Part shown: piece after piece, positions 29,591-39,053 of the stretch
Layout: every line of letters begins with the position of its first letter
Position numbering within the stretch: the stretch's first letter is position 1
DNA from: Leptospira ellinghausenii
GTDB taxonomy: Bacteria > Spirochaetota > Leptospiria > Leptospirales > Leptospiraceae
Direction: 5' to 3'
Length of the DNA stretch: 64,000 nt
Assembly: GCF_003114815.1 (NCBI RefSeq)
Contig: NZ_BFAZ01000009.1
Location: 248,001-312,000, forward strand
Notes under the pieces: generated by a model
The model's input: the letters and a program-made list of their open reading frames with translations, nothing else
Databases searched by the model: none
Told to the model about the DNA's origin: nothing
Program-made: the position numbers and the translations under genes

Positions 29591-30928
29591 TTAGTCTTTT
29601 TCTGGTTCTAAAAATCCAAGAAGTGTCGTTTCCAGTGCCAAAAATATTTTTTCAAGAGAAGGGTCTGAAATGGTATAGGGAGGAGTGATGTAAATGGTTC
29701 GTCCCAAAGGTCTGAGTAAAATATGAAAATTCCGAAGGGAGTTTTTGATTTGTTTTCCGATGGGATTTAAGTACTCGTCATGGGCAACAGGTTCCTTCCA
29801 TTCAAATGCAAAAATTCCACCCATCACTCGGACATTTTCAACTGACGTACCCATTTTTTTTTGGAAGGAAATTGCATATAGATTTAGTTTTTTTTCCAAT
29901 TCCCTTACTTTTGTTAGACCAAATTCTTGTAACATAGAAACGGACGTATAACCAACGCTACATGCAAGTGCATTCCCTGTCATGGTATGTGCATGAAAAA
30001 ATGACTTGTATGGATCTTTTGAAAGAAATTGTTTATAAATAAAATCAGAGACAAGGGTTGTTGCAAGAGGCAACATTCCACCTGTAAGTCCTTTGGCTAA
30101 AATCAGTAAATCTGGAACCACTTCCGCCTTCTGGTAAGCAAACGGTTCTCCCAATTTTCCCATGCCTGTAAACACTTCGTCAAAGATCAGCAAAGTGTCT
30201 GTACTCGTTGCTAAGTCTCTCAGTTTGGTTAAAACCTTTTTGTCATAAAACAACATTCCATTGGCACCAAATACCAAAGGTTCAATCACGATTCCTGCAT
30301 ATTCATTTTGTTTGATCGAAAGTTCTAAATCTGCCAAACATTCTGTATCACAATTCGTAGGTTGTTTCCCCCATGGACAGTTCATACAGTTGGGCGCTGG
30401 GAACTCCTTTGTTGGGAATCTTAACTCTGAAAAAATACGATTGAAGTAATTTTTTCCAGATACATTCATTGCCCCAATGCTATCTCCATGATAAGAATTG
30501 GAAAAAACGATAAACTCAGATCGAGCTTTAAAATCAGGATGATTTTGGTAATATTGGATTGATAATTTTAAAGCAATTTCAATCGCATTTGATCCGTTAT
30601 CCGAATAAAACACTTTTTTAAAATCAAAATTTGTAAGTTCTAATAATGATTTCGCTAAATTTTCAGCACTTTCATGTATGTTGCCAGCAAGCATCACATG
30701 ATCCAATGTTTGTAATTGGTTTTGTAAAGCAGAGATGAGCCGAGGATGTCTATGACCATAAATCATCGTCCACCAACTGGAGATGGCATCAATCCAAACA
30801 TTTCCATCTTCATCCGTTACAAATTCGTTCTCAGCGGAAACAATGTTTAATAGGGGTTCTGATTCATCTTGGATTGTAAGTGGAACCCAAGTATTGGTAG
30901 TAACTGGATTAAATTTCATCTTCAGCAT
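29591..30928 (-). CDS. bioA: adenosylmethionine-8-amino-7-oxononanoate aminotransferase
   Basis: BioA is a PLP class III aminotransferase that makes 7,8-diaminopelargonate. DAISSWWTMIYGHRHP marks the substrate region. YSDNGSNAIEIALK and LIFDEVFTGMGKLG are PLP-site motifs, and LLILAKGLTGG carries the PLP lysine. Length is 445 aa. The ATG at 30928 overlaps the bioD stop by 20 bp; a second in-frame ATG at 30919 is equally possible because neither has a clear ribosome site. Confidence 0.95.
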   Translation of the reverse strand: MLKMKFNPVTTNTWVPLTIQDESEPLLNIVSAENEFVTDEDGNVWIDAISSWWTMIYGHRHPRLISALQNQLQTLDHVMLAGNIHESAENLAKSLLELTNFDFKKVFYSDNGSNAIEIALKLSIQYYQNHPDFKARSEFIVFSNSYHGDSIGAMNVSGKNYFNRIFSELRFPTKEFPAPNCMNCPWGKQPTNCDTECLADLELSIKQNEYAGIVIEPLVFGANGMLFYDKKVLTKLRDLATSTDTLLIFDEVFTGMGKLGEPFAYQKAEVVPDLLILAKGLTGGMLPLATTLVSDFIYKQFLSKDPYKSFFHAHTMTGNALACSVGYTSVSMLQEFGLTKVRELEKKLNLYAISFQKKMGTSVENVRVMGGIFAFEWKEPVAHDEYLNPIGKQIKNSLRNFHILLRPLGRTIYITPPYTISDPSLEKIFLALETTLLGFLEPEKD

Positions 30929-31601
30929 TTAATACAACATCAATCACATTTCGGTCTAAATCAAAATGGGTAGAGGCAAAGGTGTTAAATTCATCAGAAG
31001 ATAATTTTTGATCAGGAAAGTTTGTGATACCTAAAAGAGAAACTCCACCTAATTTTTGTATCATGGTCGCATTATCTTCTTGTAGTTCATTCTTTGGACC
31101 CACTAAATAAAATCCATACACAGGAATAAACCTAGATGTTAATACTTCCAATGTTAAGAGTGTATGGTTGATGGTTCCAAGTTCTGTGGAACCAACCACA
31201 ACCACTCCTAAATTGGATTCCTGAATGGCACGTATGGTTAGATAATTTTCAGTTATGGGGACGAACACTCCCCCTGCACCTTCAATCAGTGTATTGTTAT
31301 TTCTTTCTTTGGAAATCAAAGACAAAAGCGTTTTTGGGTCGATGGATTGGCCTTCCAACCGTGCCGCGTAATGAGGGCTTGCTGGTGTTTTAAACTCAAA
31401 ACCGGGCTTTAGAAAATGCATATCAGGCAAATGGGTTGTGTTTTGGACAAAACTTGTATCGTCTGCACTGATGGTCCCTGTTTGGATGGGTTTCCAATAC
31501 CGAAAACCATACTTTTTAGCATATTTTGCCATAAAGAGAGAGGAAAAAAATGTTTTGCCTACGTCCGTTCCGGTCCCCGTTACATAAAAAGCTTGTCCCA
31601 T
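30909..31601 (-). CDS. bioD: dethiobiotin synthetase
   Basis: BioD carboxylates diaminopelargonate with ATP to form dethiobiotin. From the ATG at 31601 the P-loop VTGTGTDVGKT lies at residues 6-16. LIEGAGGVFVPI is the conserved second motif. Length (230 aa) agrees with the family. The upstream in-frame extension to 31793 overlaps a divergent gene and is rejected. It heads the biotin operon, with 58 bp to the divergent gene. Confidence 0.95.
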   Translation of the reverse strand: MGQAFYVTGTGTDVGKTFFSSLFMAKYAKKYGFRYWKPIQTGTISADDTSFVQNTTHLPDMHFLKPGFEFKTPASPHYAARLEGQSIDPKTLLSLISKERNNNTLIEGAGGVFVPITENYLTIRAIQESNLGVVVVGSTELGTINHTLLTLEVLTSRFIPVYGFYLVGPKNELQEDNATMIQKLGGVSLLGITNFPDQKLSSDEFNTFASTHFDLDRNVIDVVLNAEDEI

Positions 31602-31659
31602 AAGAGCAAGTTTTATCAATTCCAGGCCTCGTCTATCCGATTTATATAGAAGAGGCAAT

Positions 31660-32181
31660 ATGCAACTTCCCCTTTGGAAATCCATTCTCAAACGCGATGA
31701 TAACCCCATCACAGAGATTTCACATTTTTTACGTGAAACTGCAATCTTTGAAGGTATGTCACGGAGGACACTTCGTGAAGTAGCAAGGCTCATCCATAAA
31801 CGAAAGTATTATGCAGGTGAAACCATCTTTTTTCAGGGACAAGCTGGAACGGGAGTTTATCTGATTTTACAGGGAAAAGTTGAAATTTTTTCTGAACGAG
31901 AAGGAGTGACTTTAAAGCTCGCCGAACTCGAAAAAGGTGCTTTTTTTGGTGAACTTGCTCTTTTCCAAGATTTTCCACGGTCAGCTACTGCTGTTGCACT
32001 TGTTGATTCCATTTTACTTGGCTTTTTCCAACCAGAGTTAAAAACGTTATTAGAAACAAAACCGAGAGTTGGAAACGATTTACTGCTTAGTTTTGCATCG
32101 ATCATTGCTGATAGACTTCGCAAAACGAATGATACATTAGAATCAGCTTACTTTAAAAGTAAAAAGAATAAACCTAAATGA
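31660..32181 (+). CDS. cyclic-nucleotide-binding (cNMP) domain protein
   Basis: The protein is essentially one CAP-type cyclic-nucleotide-binding domain: YYAGETIFFQGQAGTGVYLI leads into GKVEIF, and FGELALFQDFPRSATAVA is the phosphate-binding cassette, including the R-S-A-T core. There is no helix-turn-helix, so it is not a DNA-binding regulator by itself. GAGG precedes the ATG. It overlaps the AI-2E family permease gene by four bases (ATGA), which suggests coupled function, possibly control of the permease. Confidence 0.85.
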   Translation: MQLPLWKSILKRDDNPITEISHFLRETAIFEGMSRRTLREVARLIHKRKYYAGETIFFQGQAGTGVYLILQGKVEIFSEREGVTLKLAELEKGAFFGELALFQDFPRSATAVALVDSILLGFFQPELKTLLETKPRVGNDLLLSFASIIADRLRKTNDTLESAYFKSKKNKPK

Positions 32182-33236
32182 TCTTTAAAGAAAATAGTAT
32201 ATCATCACTAGTTTTACGATCTGCCTTTTTTGGGCTAATTGCATTAACTGTTTTAATTGGTATTGTGGGTGTAAAATTTTTAGCAATTCCACTTCTCATT
32301 TCAGGAATTCATTTTTATATTTTCCATGGAGTTGTAGATTACTTTGAATCGAGAGGGATCCATAGGGCATTCACGATCATCATAATCTTTTCTATTTTGA
32401 TTGCTGGAGCATATTGGTTTTTAGCATTTTATTTGCCTAACTTGTTTGAAAAAGCACAACCAATAGTTTCGGAATGGTCCACAAAAATGGATGATCCAAA
32501 CTTCCAATTGCTCGATTTTACAAAACTTCCTGTTGTTTCTAAAAATCCGGAATTATGGAAAAAAATAATCAATCCAGAAGAGATTGCGAAACTTACTACC
32601 AATAACTTAGAAGAATTTTTACGAGGAATTGTTGTAATGATCCCAACATTTATCAGTTGGATGATCATCATTCCTATCATTAGTTTCTTTTTGTTACTTG
32701 ATGCAAACCTAATCTACAAAACAATGATTAGTTTTATCCCCAATCGTTTTTTTGAAATGTTTCTTATGGTTTTTTATCGTATGAACCAACAGATCACAAG
32801 TTATTTAAAGAGTTTAGTGATCCAATGTGGAATCATGGCAGTCGTTGCTTCTCTTGGATTTTATATTGTGGGTGTGAAATTCTTTGTTCTGTTTGGAATA
32901 TTTTTAGGAGTTGCCAATTCGATACCTTACTTAGGTCCGTTAGTTGGTGCCATCCCTCCCATCTTATTTGCCATTTTGTTTCCAGAAATGTCACCTTCCA
33001 TAGGTTCCATTGCATTCGTTGTCATTGTAGCTCAATTGGTCGACAATGCGATAGTCCAACCTGTTGTGATTGCAAATGCTGTATCGTTACACCCACTTGC
33101 GATCCTCATTGGAATTGCAGTTGGTGGAAACTTTTTTGGTATTTTTGGAATGTTATTAGCCATTCCCGTTTTATCGATTTTAAAAGTGACCATTGGCATT
33201 TTGTACCATGCGCTAAAGGAACACCAAATCATTTAA
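32178..33236 (+). CDS. AI-2E family transporter (PerM-like membrane protein)
   Basis: This 352-residue inner-membrane protein has about eight helices and matches the AI-2E/PerM family. The second half carries the family pattern GVANSIPYLGPLVGAIPPIL followed by VAQLVDNAIVQPVVI and a glycine-rich IGIAVGGNFFGIFGMLLAIP. The name reflects one studied member; members also act as Na+/H+ antiporters or have unknown substrates. It is translationally coupled to the cNMP-domain gene. Confidence 0.87.
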   Translation: MIFKENSISSLVLRSAFFGLIALTVLIGIVGVKFLAIPLLISGIHFYIFHGVVDYFESRGIHRAFTIIIIFSILIAGAYWFLAFYLPNLFEKAQPIVSEWSTKMDDPNFQLLDFTKLPVVSKNPELWKKIINPEEIAKLTTNNLEEFLRGIVVMIPTFISWMIIIPIISFFLLLDANLIYKTMISFIPNRFFEMFLMVFYRMNQQITSYLKSLVIQCGIMAVVASLGFYIVGVKFFVLFGIFLGVANSIPYLGPLVGAIPPILFAILFPEMSPSIGSIAFVVIVAQLVDNAIVQPVVIANAVSLHPLAILIGIAVGGNFFGIFGMLLAIPVLSILKVTIGILYHALKEHQII

Positions 33237-33251
33237 AATTCTATCTTAGGA

Positions 33252-33300
33252 TACGAGAGAGGAAGGAATTTTGGCTTCGTCCAAAATTCACTCTTCTCGT
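33252..33300. terminator. long hairpin between convergent genes
   Basis: GAATTTTGG (33266-33274) pairs perfectly with CCAAAATTC (33281-33289) around a six-base loop. Outer arms ACGAGA (33252-33257) and TCTCGT (33295-33300) extend the structure. It spans the stop of the EamA gene and lies after the AI-2E family gene, so it may end transcription from both sides. No U-tract is present. Confidence 0.5.
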
Positions 33301-34202
33301 TTGTTCCACTTACCCATTTCTGAGAACAAAATCCCAAATAATGTGAGAAAGGAACCAATGGCGCCGATCGTACCGAGTCTTTCACCTAACACAAGATAAG
33401 CCAAGAAAAACGAAAACACTGGTTCCAAACTATAGAGTAACCCTGCCCTCGCAGGAGAAACTGCCTTTTGGTACCTTGTTTGGATTTGTGTTGTGAAGAT
33501 TGTTGCAAACACAGATGTATATATGATACCTATCCAGAATTTTAAATCAAATTGAACATTGATGGTTTGTTTTAAAAATATGGATTCAACAGGAAAAAGA
33601 AAACTAGAGACAATCGCTATCAGTAAAATTTCAAACGATACTAAAATCTGAGATGGAATTTTTTTCGTGAAAATATCGATGAGAATGATATAGACAGCAA
33701 AAAAAAACGCTCCTATTAAAGTGAGACCATCACCAAGCCCAAATCCCAAGTCACCTCGGAACTCATCAAAGGTTTTACCATTTTGTGAAATACAAAACAA
33801 TCCGATCACTACAATCACAACCGCTATCCATGTTCGTAGAGATGGTAATTTTCGTTCGATGGCAATTTGTAGTAATGGCACAAAAATCACGTATGCACCT
33901 GTCATAAATCCTGATTGGGTTGCTGAAGTGTAAACAAGCCCAATGGTTTGAAATGCATACCCAAGTAAGGCTGAACAGGCGACAAAAAAAGCAGGGAGAA
34001 TGTAATCCAATCGTCGATTTGCTTTGGAAAATAAGGTTTTCCGATAGAGTAATAATGTGATGAAACCAGCAACGGAAAATCGAACTGCTAAAAATAAAAA
34101 AGGAGGAACCGAATCAAGCGCAAGTTTGATGACCACAAACGTTCCACCCCAAAGAATGGCGGCAATCACCAAAAACAGTTCTGGAGTGAAGATCCTAGAC
34201 AT
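33288..34202 (-). CDS. EamA/DMT family transporter
   Basis: This drug/metabolite transporter-type permease has ten predicted helices in two EamA repeats. The first repeat opens with AAILWGGTFVVIKLAL, and the second is in the last third with AGLLYSLEPVFSFFLAYLVL, a very typical EamA line. Length is 304 aa. Substrate is unknown. It is a monocistronic gene on the - strand, ending at a hairpin shared with the AI-2E family gene. Confidence 0.88.
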   Translation of the reverse strand: MSRIFTPELFLVIAAILWGGTFVVIKLALDSVPPFLFLAVRFSVAGFITLLLYRKTLFSKANRRLDYILPAFFVACSALLGYAFQTIGLVYTSATQSGFMTGAYVIFVPLLQIAIERKLPSLRTWIAVVIVVIGLFCISQNGKTFDEFRGDLGFGLGDGLTLIGAFFFAVYIILIDIFTKKIPSQILVSFEILLIAIVSSFLFPVESIFLKQTINVQFDLKFWIGIIYTSVFATIFTTQIQTRYQKAVSPARAGLLYSLEPVFSFFLAYLVLGERLGTIGAIGSFLTLFGILFSEMGKWNKREE

Positions 34203-34245
34203 GTAAGGTCAATCTTTCTAGGGAAATACGGATAGCAAGGAAAAG

Positions 34246-35460
34246 ATGAATTGGAAATTTAAAATCAGAAAACCTCAGTTGGGAACTCCATTAACTTGGG
34301 AATTATACTTCCCTCCGGGGACTTCGACTTGGGTGGGAGAAAAGGTAAAAGAAATTTTAGACCATGTCCCTCTCCCCAACCAACCAGAAGCCAATGTCCG
34401 TGTATTTTCGGAAAAAATCAAAATTGAAAATGTAAACCCTCACCAAATCACGTATCTTTTATTCAATGGTTATTTCATTCGAGACCTTCGTCTTGTGATA
34501 GCCAGGACCAATGATTGGGACATGTCAGCAGACAGACGAGACGAAGAATGGGACCGCATCCTAACAGAAGCAGTAAATATCGCAAAACCGCTGTTTACTG
34601 ATCTAGAAACTAAGTTTTATGAAATCAAACAAAACTTACACATCAGTTTTTTTGAGGAAGAAGTCACTGTCACTCTATCCGTGTTAGGGGAACCTGGTTA
34701 CAAAAGAGGAATCAAAGCAAATTTTCCCACAAGTGCACCCATCCCAGAGGACTTAGCTCACATTTTAACTGAGCAATGTTTTCAAATTTTTTCCATCCCA
34801 AAAGAAAGTGTTCAACTTGTTTACATTCCGTTTGCAGGAACAATGACATTTGCCACCGAATGGCGATTAGCCGAAGAAAAAATTCCTTATTTAATTCTCC
34901 CTAGAGATTTGGTATGGAAAAAGTTGAATTTATTCCCTACAAAATCATGGGAACATTTCCTCAAAAAACGAGATTCTTTAAATACAAATTTAAAACTCAC
35001 GCCAATGGTCATCCAGGATACAGATCCAGCCCTTGAACCCTATTGGCAAAAGGAAATGGACCATTGGAGAAAATGGATCCATGTTGATACCATTGACCAT
35101 ACTATTTCCGACTTTTTAAAAACATTTCCCGTTTTTCCAGAAGGGAAAGAATCCTCTACTCATTATTTTTTACCTTTGAATCCACCATATGGGTATCGAA
35201 AAAATGAAAGGATTGGTCCTGATGAAAAGTTATATTCAAAAATTGGAAAACGACTTGGAGAACTTTCCCAAGTCTTACAAAATGAAATTCCTCTCATTGG
35301 TTATATCCTATGCCCAACAGAAGAAAAGTGGAGTGAATGTATGAAGGACTTGCGGGCATTTACGAAAAAAACTATTCATGTAACTCATGGAGGCATCGAT
35401 TTACGCGTGTTATTCTTTCATTCGGAGGGAAAACCTGAAAGACGTTCAAATAGAATCTAG
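34246..35460 (+). CDS. divergent RlmL/UPF0020-like RNA methyltransferase candidate
   Basis: I see the pattern of the THUMP-plus-methyltransferase (RlmL/Trm14) family, though strongly changed. YKRGIK (152-157) matches the R-G-Y-R signature. [13 protein letters not shown] (194-206) stands where the SAM loop normally reads D-P-x-C-G-S-G-T. QDTDPAL (257-263) matches the D-x-D-P acidic loop, and NPPYG (312-316) is the catalytic motif IV, followed by a family-like [11 protein letters not shown]. The first 140 residues could be a ferredoxin-like plus THUMP domain. It would modify guanine N2 in 23S rRNA or tRNA. Its 3' end overlaps the ung frame. Confidence 0.6.
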   Translation: MNWKFKIRKPQLGTPLTWELYFPPGTSTWVGEKVKEILDHVPLPNQPEANVRVFSEKIKIENVNPHQITYLLFNGYFIRDLRLVIARTNDWDMSADRRDEEWDRILTEAVNIAKPLFTDLETKFYEIKQNLHISFFEEEVTVTLSVLGEPGYKRGIKANFPTSAPIPEDLAHILTEQCFQIFSIPKESVQLVYIPFAGTMTFATEWRLAEEKIPYLILPRDLVWKKLNLFPTKSWEHFLKKRDSLNTNLKLTPMVIQDTDPALEPYWQKEMDHWRKWIHVDTIDHTISDFLKTFPVFPEGKESSTHYFLPLNPPYGYRKNERIGPDEKLYSKIGKRLGELSQVLQNEIPLIGYILCPTEEKWSECMKDLRAFTKKTIHVTHGGIDLRVLFFHSEGKPERRSNRI

Positions 35461-36100
35461 TTGGAAAGAGGTTTTACAAGCAGAATTTGCAAAACCTTAT
35501 TTTACAAAATTACGGGAATGGGTAAGAGACGAATACAAAACCAAAATTGTCTACCCTCCTGCCAAGTATATATTCAATGCATTTGATTTATGCCCTTTTG
35601 ATCAGGTAAAAGTGGTAATCATTGGCCAAGACCCTTACCATGGACCAGGACAAGCTCATGGACTTTGTTTTTCTGTATTGGATGGTGTTCCGTTTCCTCC
35701 TTCTCTCCAAAACATTTTCAAAGAAATCCAAGATGATACGAAAAAACCAATCCCAAAGTCTGGCAATTTAACTTACCTTGCCAAACAAGGAGTGTTTTTA
35801 CTGAATGCAACACTCACGGTTGAAAAAGACAAAGCAGGTTCCCACCAAAACAAAGGTTGGGAAGAATTTACAGATGCAGTGATCCATATCTTAGCAAATC
35901 AAAAATCAAATTTAGTTTTTTTACTATGGGGATCCTTTGCACAAAAAAAGGAAATTTTAATCCCACCAAACAAACACTTGGTGCTAAAATCAGCACACCC
36001 TTCTCCACTTTCTGCTTACCGTGGTTTTTTGGGGAACCGTCATTTTTCGAAAACGAATGAATACTTAAAATCAATAGGAAAAGAAACCATTGACTGGTAA
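35387..36100 (+). CDS. ung: uracil-DNA glycosylase
   Basis: Ung (family 1) removes uracil from [21 protein letters not shown] carries the catalytic Asp, [11 protein letters not shown] binds uracil, and [11 protein letters not shown] is the C-terminal DNA-intercalation loop. The conventional start is ATG at 35387, but this has no ribosome site. A strong GGAGG (35424-35428) lies six bases before an in-frame CTG at 35435, which would give a protein that starts nine residues before the conserved Trp, as in E. coli Ung. The gene overlaps the methyltransferase gene by 74 bp from the ATG, or 26 bp from the CTG. Confidence 0.95.
   Translation: MEASIYACYSFIRRENLKDVQIESSWKEVLQAEFAKPYFTKLREWVRDEYKTKIVYPPAKYIFNAFDLCPFDQVKVVIIGQDPYHGPGQAHGLCFSVLDGVPFPPSLQNIFKEIQDDTKKPIPKSGNLTYLAKQGVFLLNATLTVEKDKAGSHQNKGWEEFTDAVIHILANQKSNLVFLLWGSFAQKKEILIPPNKHLVLKSAHPSPLSAYRGFLGNRHFSKTNEYLKSIGKETIDW
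35424..35428 (+). promoter_or_regulatory. strong ribosome site in front of a CTG codon of ung
   Basis: GGAGG stands six bases upstream of CTG 35435-35437, in frame with ung. No ATG, GTG or TTG in the ung frame lies at a suitable distance after it, which suggests initiation at CTG or a chance match inside the upstream gene. Confidence 0.45.
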
Positions 36101-37004
36101 TGAAAAAAAGGGCTATTTTTTTGTATTTTTAACCGGAGTTTTCTTCGCATTTGAAGTCATCGGTTTTAAAGAAGTATTTCGAAGATATAGTTTATCTCCT
36201 GAAATGGCTGCCTTATTCGGTGTTGGATTTGCCTTTTTGGTGGTGAGTCCTTATTTTCTGACTTCAACACATCGCCGAAAAAAAGTAATGTTAACGTTTA
36301 AACGAGATGGGAAAATTTTACTCATTGGGACTTTATCCAATGCCATGGGAATTATCTTATACTATTATGCTTTAAAACAAACTGACTTAGGACCCGCGGC
36401 AATTCTCATCAAAACAACCGTATTGTACAATGTTTTACTAGGAGTTGTTTTCCTTGGTGAGAACTTAAAATATAGAGAAACCTTTGGGATCATCATTTCC
36501 ATGTTTGGAATATATTTCATCTCAACCTTAGAGGGTCAAATCCATTGGCTCGCAGCAATTTGTATACTGGTCAGTGCTTTTTTGTTTGCGATTCAAAGTT
36601 ATTTAATTAAAAAATTCATCCCTGAAATTTTCGGTTTAGAATATGCCTACTTACGTTTATTGTTGTTATGTGTGTTTTTCTTTTTTTATTCACTTAGTAT
36701 CGGGTCTTTTTTAGTACCTAAATTTTCAGTCGTATTTATCCTTGGGGTCTGTTCATTACTTGGTTATTTTTTAGGAAGAGCTTTTTACTTTGAAGCACAT
36801 AATTATTTACCTATCAGTAAACTAAATGCCACTCTTCTCATTGAACCAATTTTTTTGATGTTTGTTGGTATATTTTTTATGAATGAACCGATCGACATAC
36901 AAAAACTAGGTGGTGGTACTCTCATTTTACTTGGTTTGTATTTAATTGTATTCCATAAAAGGAAGTCTAAACAGAATGAAACAACCGAATCAAATATTGA
37001 ATGA
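36090..37004 (+). CDS. EamA/DMT family transporter
   Basis: This ten-helix permease has the EamA pattern. [20 protein letters not shown] and the later [20 protein letters not shown] are the two conserved repeat ends. Length is 304 aa. The start is TTG at 36090, overlapping the ung stop by 11 bp, with AGGAAAAG a few bases upstream. The sequence differs clearly from the other EamA protein at 33288-34202, so it is not a recent duplicate. Substrate is unknown. Confidence 0.85.
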   Translation: MTGNEKKGYFFVFLTGVFFAFEVIGFKEVFRRYSLSPEMAALFGVGFAFLVVSPYFLTSTHRRKKVMLTFKRDGKILLIGTLSNAMGIILYYYALKQTDLGPAAILIKTTVLYNVLLGVVFLGENLKYRETFGIIISMFGIYFISTLEGQIHWLAAICILVSAFLFAIQSYLIKKFIPEIFGLEYAYLRLLLLCVFFFFYSLSIGSFLVPKFSVVFILGVCSLLGYFLGRAFYFEAHNYLPISKLNATLLIEPIFLMFVGIFFMNEPIDIQKLGGGTLILLGLYLIVFHKRKSKQNETTESNIE

Positions 37005-37290
37005 AGAAACAATTGAAACTTTCTTAAAGGATTTTCCTCAATGGAAGTATACAAAGGAACAAACACTCTCTTATCTTAGTTTTGAGCATTCATTTGTTTC
37101 CTTTACGAGTGCATTTTTGTTTTTAACAAAACTTGCATTCGTATCGGAATCGTTAGACCACCATGCAGAAATTTGGAATGTTTATAACAAAGTCCGACTT
37201 AAATTATTTACACATGAGACAAATGCGATCACTTCCAAAGATTTGGAATTGATTCGAATTTTAATGGAGAATACAAACGAGTTTTTGTAA
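36976..37290 (+). CDS. phhB: 4a-hydroxytetrahydrobiopterin dehydratase
   Basis: This pterin-4a-carbinolamine dehydratase family protein (104 aa) recycles pterin cofactors or acts in a related role. The signature is complete: SLDHHAEIWNVYNKVRLKLF supplies the conserved histidine pair, and THETNAITSKDLELI closes the active site. The ATG at 36976 overlaps the EamA gene by 29 bp. There is no phenylalanine hydroxylase in the window, so the physiological role is open. Confidence 0.93.
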   Translation: MKQPNQILNEETIETFLKDFPQWKYTKEQTLSYLSFEHSFVSFTSAFLFLTKLAFVSESLDHHAEIWNVYNKVRLKLFTHETNAITSKDLELIRILMENTNEFL

Positions 37291-37311
37291 AAAGCGGATG
37301 GGTTTGTGGAC

Positions 37312-37348
37312 AAAAAAAACCGGAGTTGGAATCCAACACCGGCTTTTT
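37312..37348. terminator. bidirectional intrinsic terminator between phhB and ompL1
   Basis: CCGGAGTTGG (37320-37329) pairs with CCAACACCGG (37333-37342), nine base pairs with one A-A mismatch and a three-base loop. Eight A residues precede and five T residues follow, so the structure works as a Rho-independent terminator on both strands. Confidence 0.85.
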
Positions 37349-37369
37349 CCTTAAACAGTGATTAACTGA

Positions 37370-38272
37370 TTAAATTTCGATTTTGTAACCTACGCGGTAA
37401 GTTTGTCCACCGATTACCACTGGGTAAGCTACCCAAGGTGCAAGAGCGGAAGCTCCTCCAACCGATGCAACTCCACCAACGCCCATTCCTGCAGAAAGGA
37501 TCGTTTCTAATTCGAAGAAAAGGTGACCTTTGTCAGTTACTTTTGTTTGCGCACCCACAAGCCAGTTTAAACCAAAACCGTGTGCACCAAAACGTACGTT
37601 TTCTTTGTTGATTCCAGGGTTTGGAGCATCGCTAAGAAGTGATCCACCAGGTCCTAAAACTCCAGGCGCGAAAGTTTGGAGTCCTGGGTTATTGATGGTT
37701 CCAGAAACTCCCCACCATCCGTGGAAGTAGTTTACCCCTGCTCCGACGTAAACAGCAGTGTCATTTGCAGCATTGTATAATTTAATCCCTAAATAAGTAG
37801 GAACTGTCCAAGCAGTGTATTGCCACTCTTGGTCTAACCATTTGTATCCCATAACCGTGGAAGATGTTTCACCACCAGAGATTTTCGTAGTATAGTTCAC
37901 GTTGATTCTCCAAAAAAGACTTGGAACTCCGAAGACTCCTTCTTTTTCGTAACCGACGTTTACGTTACCACCAACCATAGCTCCGCTTGTTTTTGCACCA
38001 ACAGCACCACCAGTTGTTCGTTTCAAACTGATTAGAGTGTTTTCAGCATAAATAGCTTTTTGAAGTGAACCAGTTGGAGCACCAGTTCCGCTCAATTGTG
38101 GGTTTCTAGAATCTAGACCATCTTTCGTAATTGTTCCGCCGAGTTGTGCAAGGTCAAATTGCATACCAAGACCGATCATAAAATAAGAACGAGGACCAGA
38201 TTGTGCGCTAAGGCTGCCAGCCAAGCACATAAGTAAGAACCCCATCATTCCAAAGCGTAGAGATTTCAGCAT
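37370..38272 (-). CDS. ompL1: outer-membrane protein OmpL1
   Basis: The protein has a signal peptide (about residues 1-23, ending in S-L-S-A-Q) and many short amphipathic beta strands. Blocks GMQFDLAQLGGTITKDGLD, RTTGGAVGAKTSGAMVGGN, GAGVNYFHGWWGVSG, VTDKGHLFFELETILSAG and the terminal AYPVVIGGQTYRVGYK follow what I know of Leptospira OmpL1, a transmembrane outer-membrane porin-like protein. Length (300 aa) is close to it. AAGGAG precedes the ATG, with a good promoter 100 bp upstream. A terminator follows directly. Confidence 0.88.
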   Translation of the reverse strand: MLKSLRFGMMGFLLMCLAGSLSAQSGPRSYFMIGLGMQFDLAQLGGTITKDGLDSRNPQLSGTGAPTGSLQKAIYAENTLISLKRTTGGAVGAKTSGAMVGGNVNVGYEKEGVFGVPSLFWRINVNYTTKISGGETSSTVMGYKWLDQEWQYTAWTVPTYLGIKLYNAANDTAVYVGAGVNYFHGWWGVSGTINNPGLQTFAPGVLGPGGSLLSDAPNPGINKENVRFGAHGFGLNWLVGAQTKVTDKGHLFFELETILSAGMGVGGVASVGGASALAPWVAYPVVIGGQTYRVGYKIEI

Positions 38273-38368
38273 TTGATGATTACTCCTTAGTGAGTGTTTC
38301 CTGAATTTTTTTCATTCCTGCGGACAAACGAATACTGTGAGCAGTCGTTCATACCGACAATTGCAATG

Positions 38369-38397
38369 AAACTAGTGCTTCTCATAAGATTTGTCAA
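38369..38397 (-). promoter_or_regulatory. sigma-70-type promoter of ompL1
   Basis: On the - strand TTGACA (38397-38392) is followed after 17 bases by TAGTTT (38374-38369). Transcription would start near 38362, giving a leader of about 90 bases before the ATG at 38272. Confidence 0.6.
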
Positions 38398-38446
38398 ATA
38401 AAATTGTTAAATCTTCTCGAAAATTGTGTTAAATGTGGAATTTCGA

Positions 38447-39016
38447 ATGAGTCTAACCCGGTCTAAACAACTTTTTCTTATTTGCAGATTCCTTTGGCTT
38501 TTTGTTCTTTTTTCTACCACTCTATTTGCGAAAGAGAGAAAGGTGATTCGTTTTTCAGGCGAATTGTTGAGTTGGGAATCAGAAGGTGAGAACTCACATT
38601 TTGTCTTTTTAGATTCTACTAACTTACGGGAACGAACCATCCATTGTGATCCTGATACCATGTCCCTTAGTTTTGGGAATAAACAAAAAGGAAACCTTCA
38701 CGTAGAAGGGAAAGCGACACAAAGTACACCCACTTCCGATACTTGGCTCTGCGTGGGCAAACCACATGTGTTCCAAAAGTACCAAGTGAATTCTCCCAGT
38801 CGTTCCTCCCAAACCAAAACCCTCCAGGGCCAGGTGGTAGAGGCAGATCCAACAACAGGGCAAATTGTATATCTCGTCAGAGGAAGGAGGTTTTACCTCA
38901 CAATTAGTCCTATGGAAGCAAAGGAAATGGCAGATGCCCTTTCTCAATTGAAAACCGTCTCCATCGATGGGGAATACAGGTATGACAGGATCAAACGTTA
39001 TTATGTAAAAGATTGA
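38447..39016 (+). CDS. hypothetical secreted protein
   Basis: I do not recognise this protein. From ATG 38447 it has a basic start and a long hydrophobic stretch ending in STTLFA-KE, a likely signal peptide. The mature part (about 160 aa) has two similar-looking segments: SGELLSWESEGENSHFVFLD, and later GQVVEADPTTGQIVYLVRGR. It contains two Cys residues that could form a disulfide. It is divergent from ompL1 and lies 37 bp upstream of carA. Confidence 0.7.
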   Translation: MSLTRSKQLFLICRFLWLFVLFSTTLFAKERKVIRFSGELLSWESEGENSHFVFLDSTNLRERTIHCDPDTMSLSFGNKQKGNLHVEGKATQSTPTSDTWLCVGKPHVFQKYQVNSPSRSSQTKTLQGQVVEADPTTGQIVYLVRGRRFYLTISPMEAKEMADALSQLKTVSIDGEYRYDRIKRYYVKD

Positions 39017-39053
39017 TGAATTTTTGTTCGCAAGCCTGGCATGATTCTTTGGA

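Noticed and set aside
31602..31793. Longer bioD starting at 31793
   Set aside because: It would overlap the cNMP-domain gene by more than 130 bp and add 64 residues that BioD proteins do not have.
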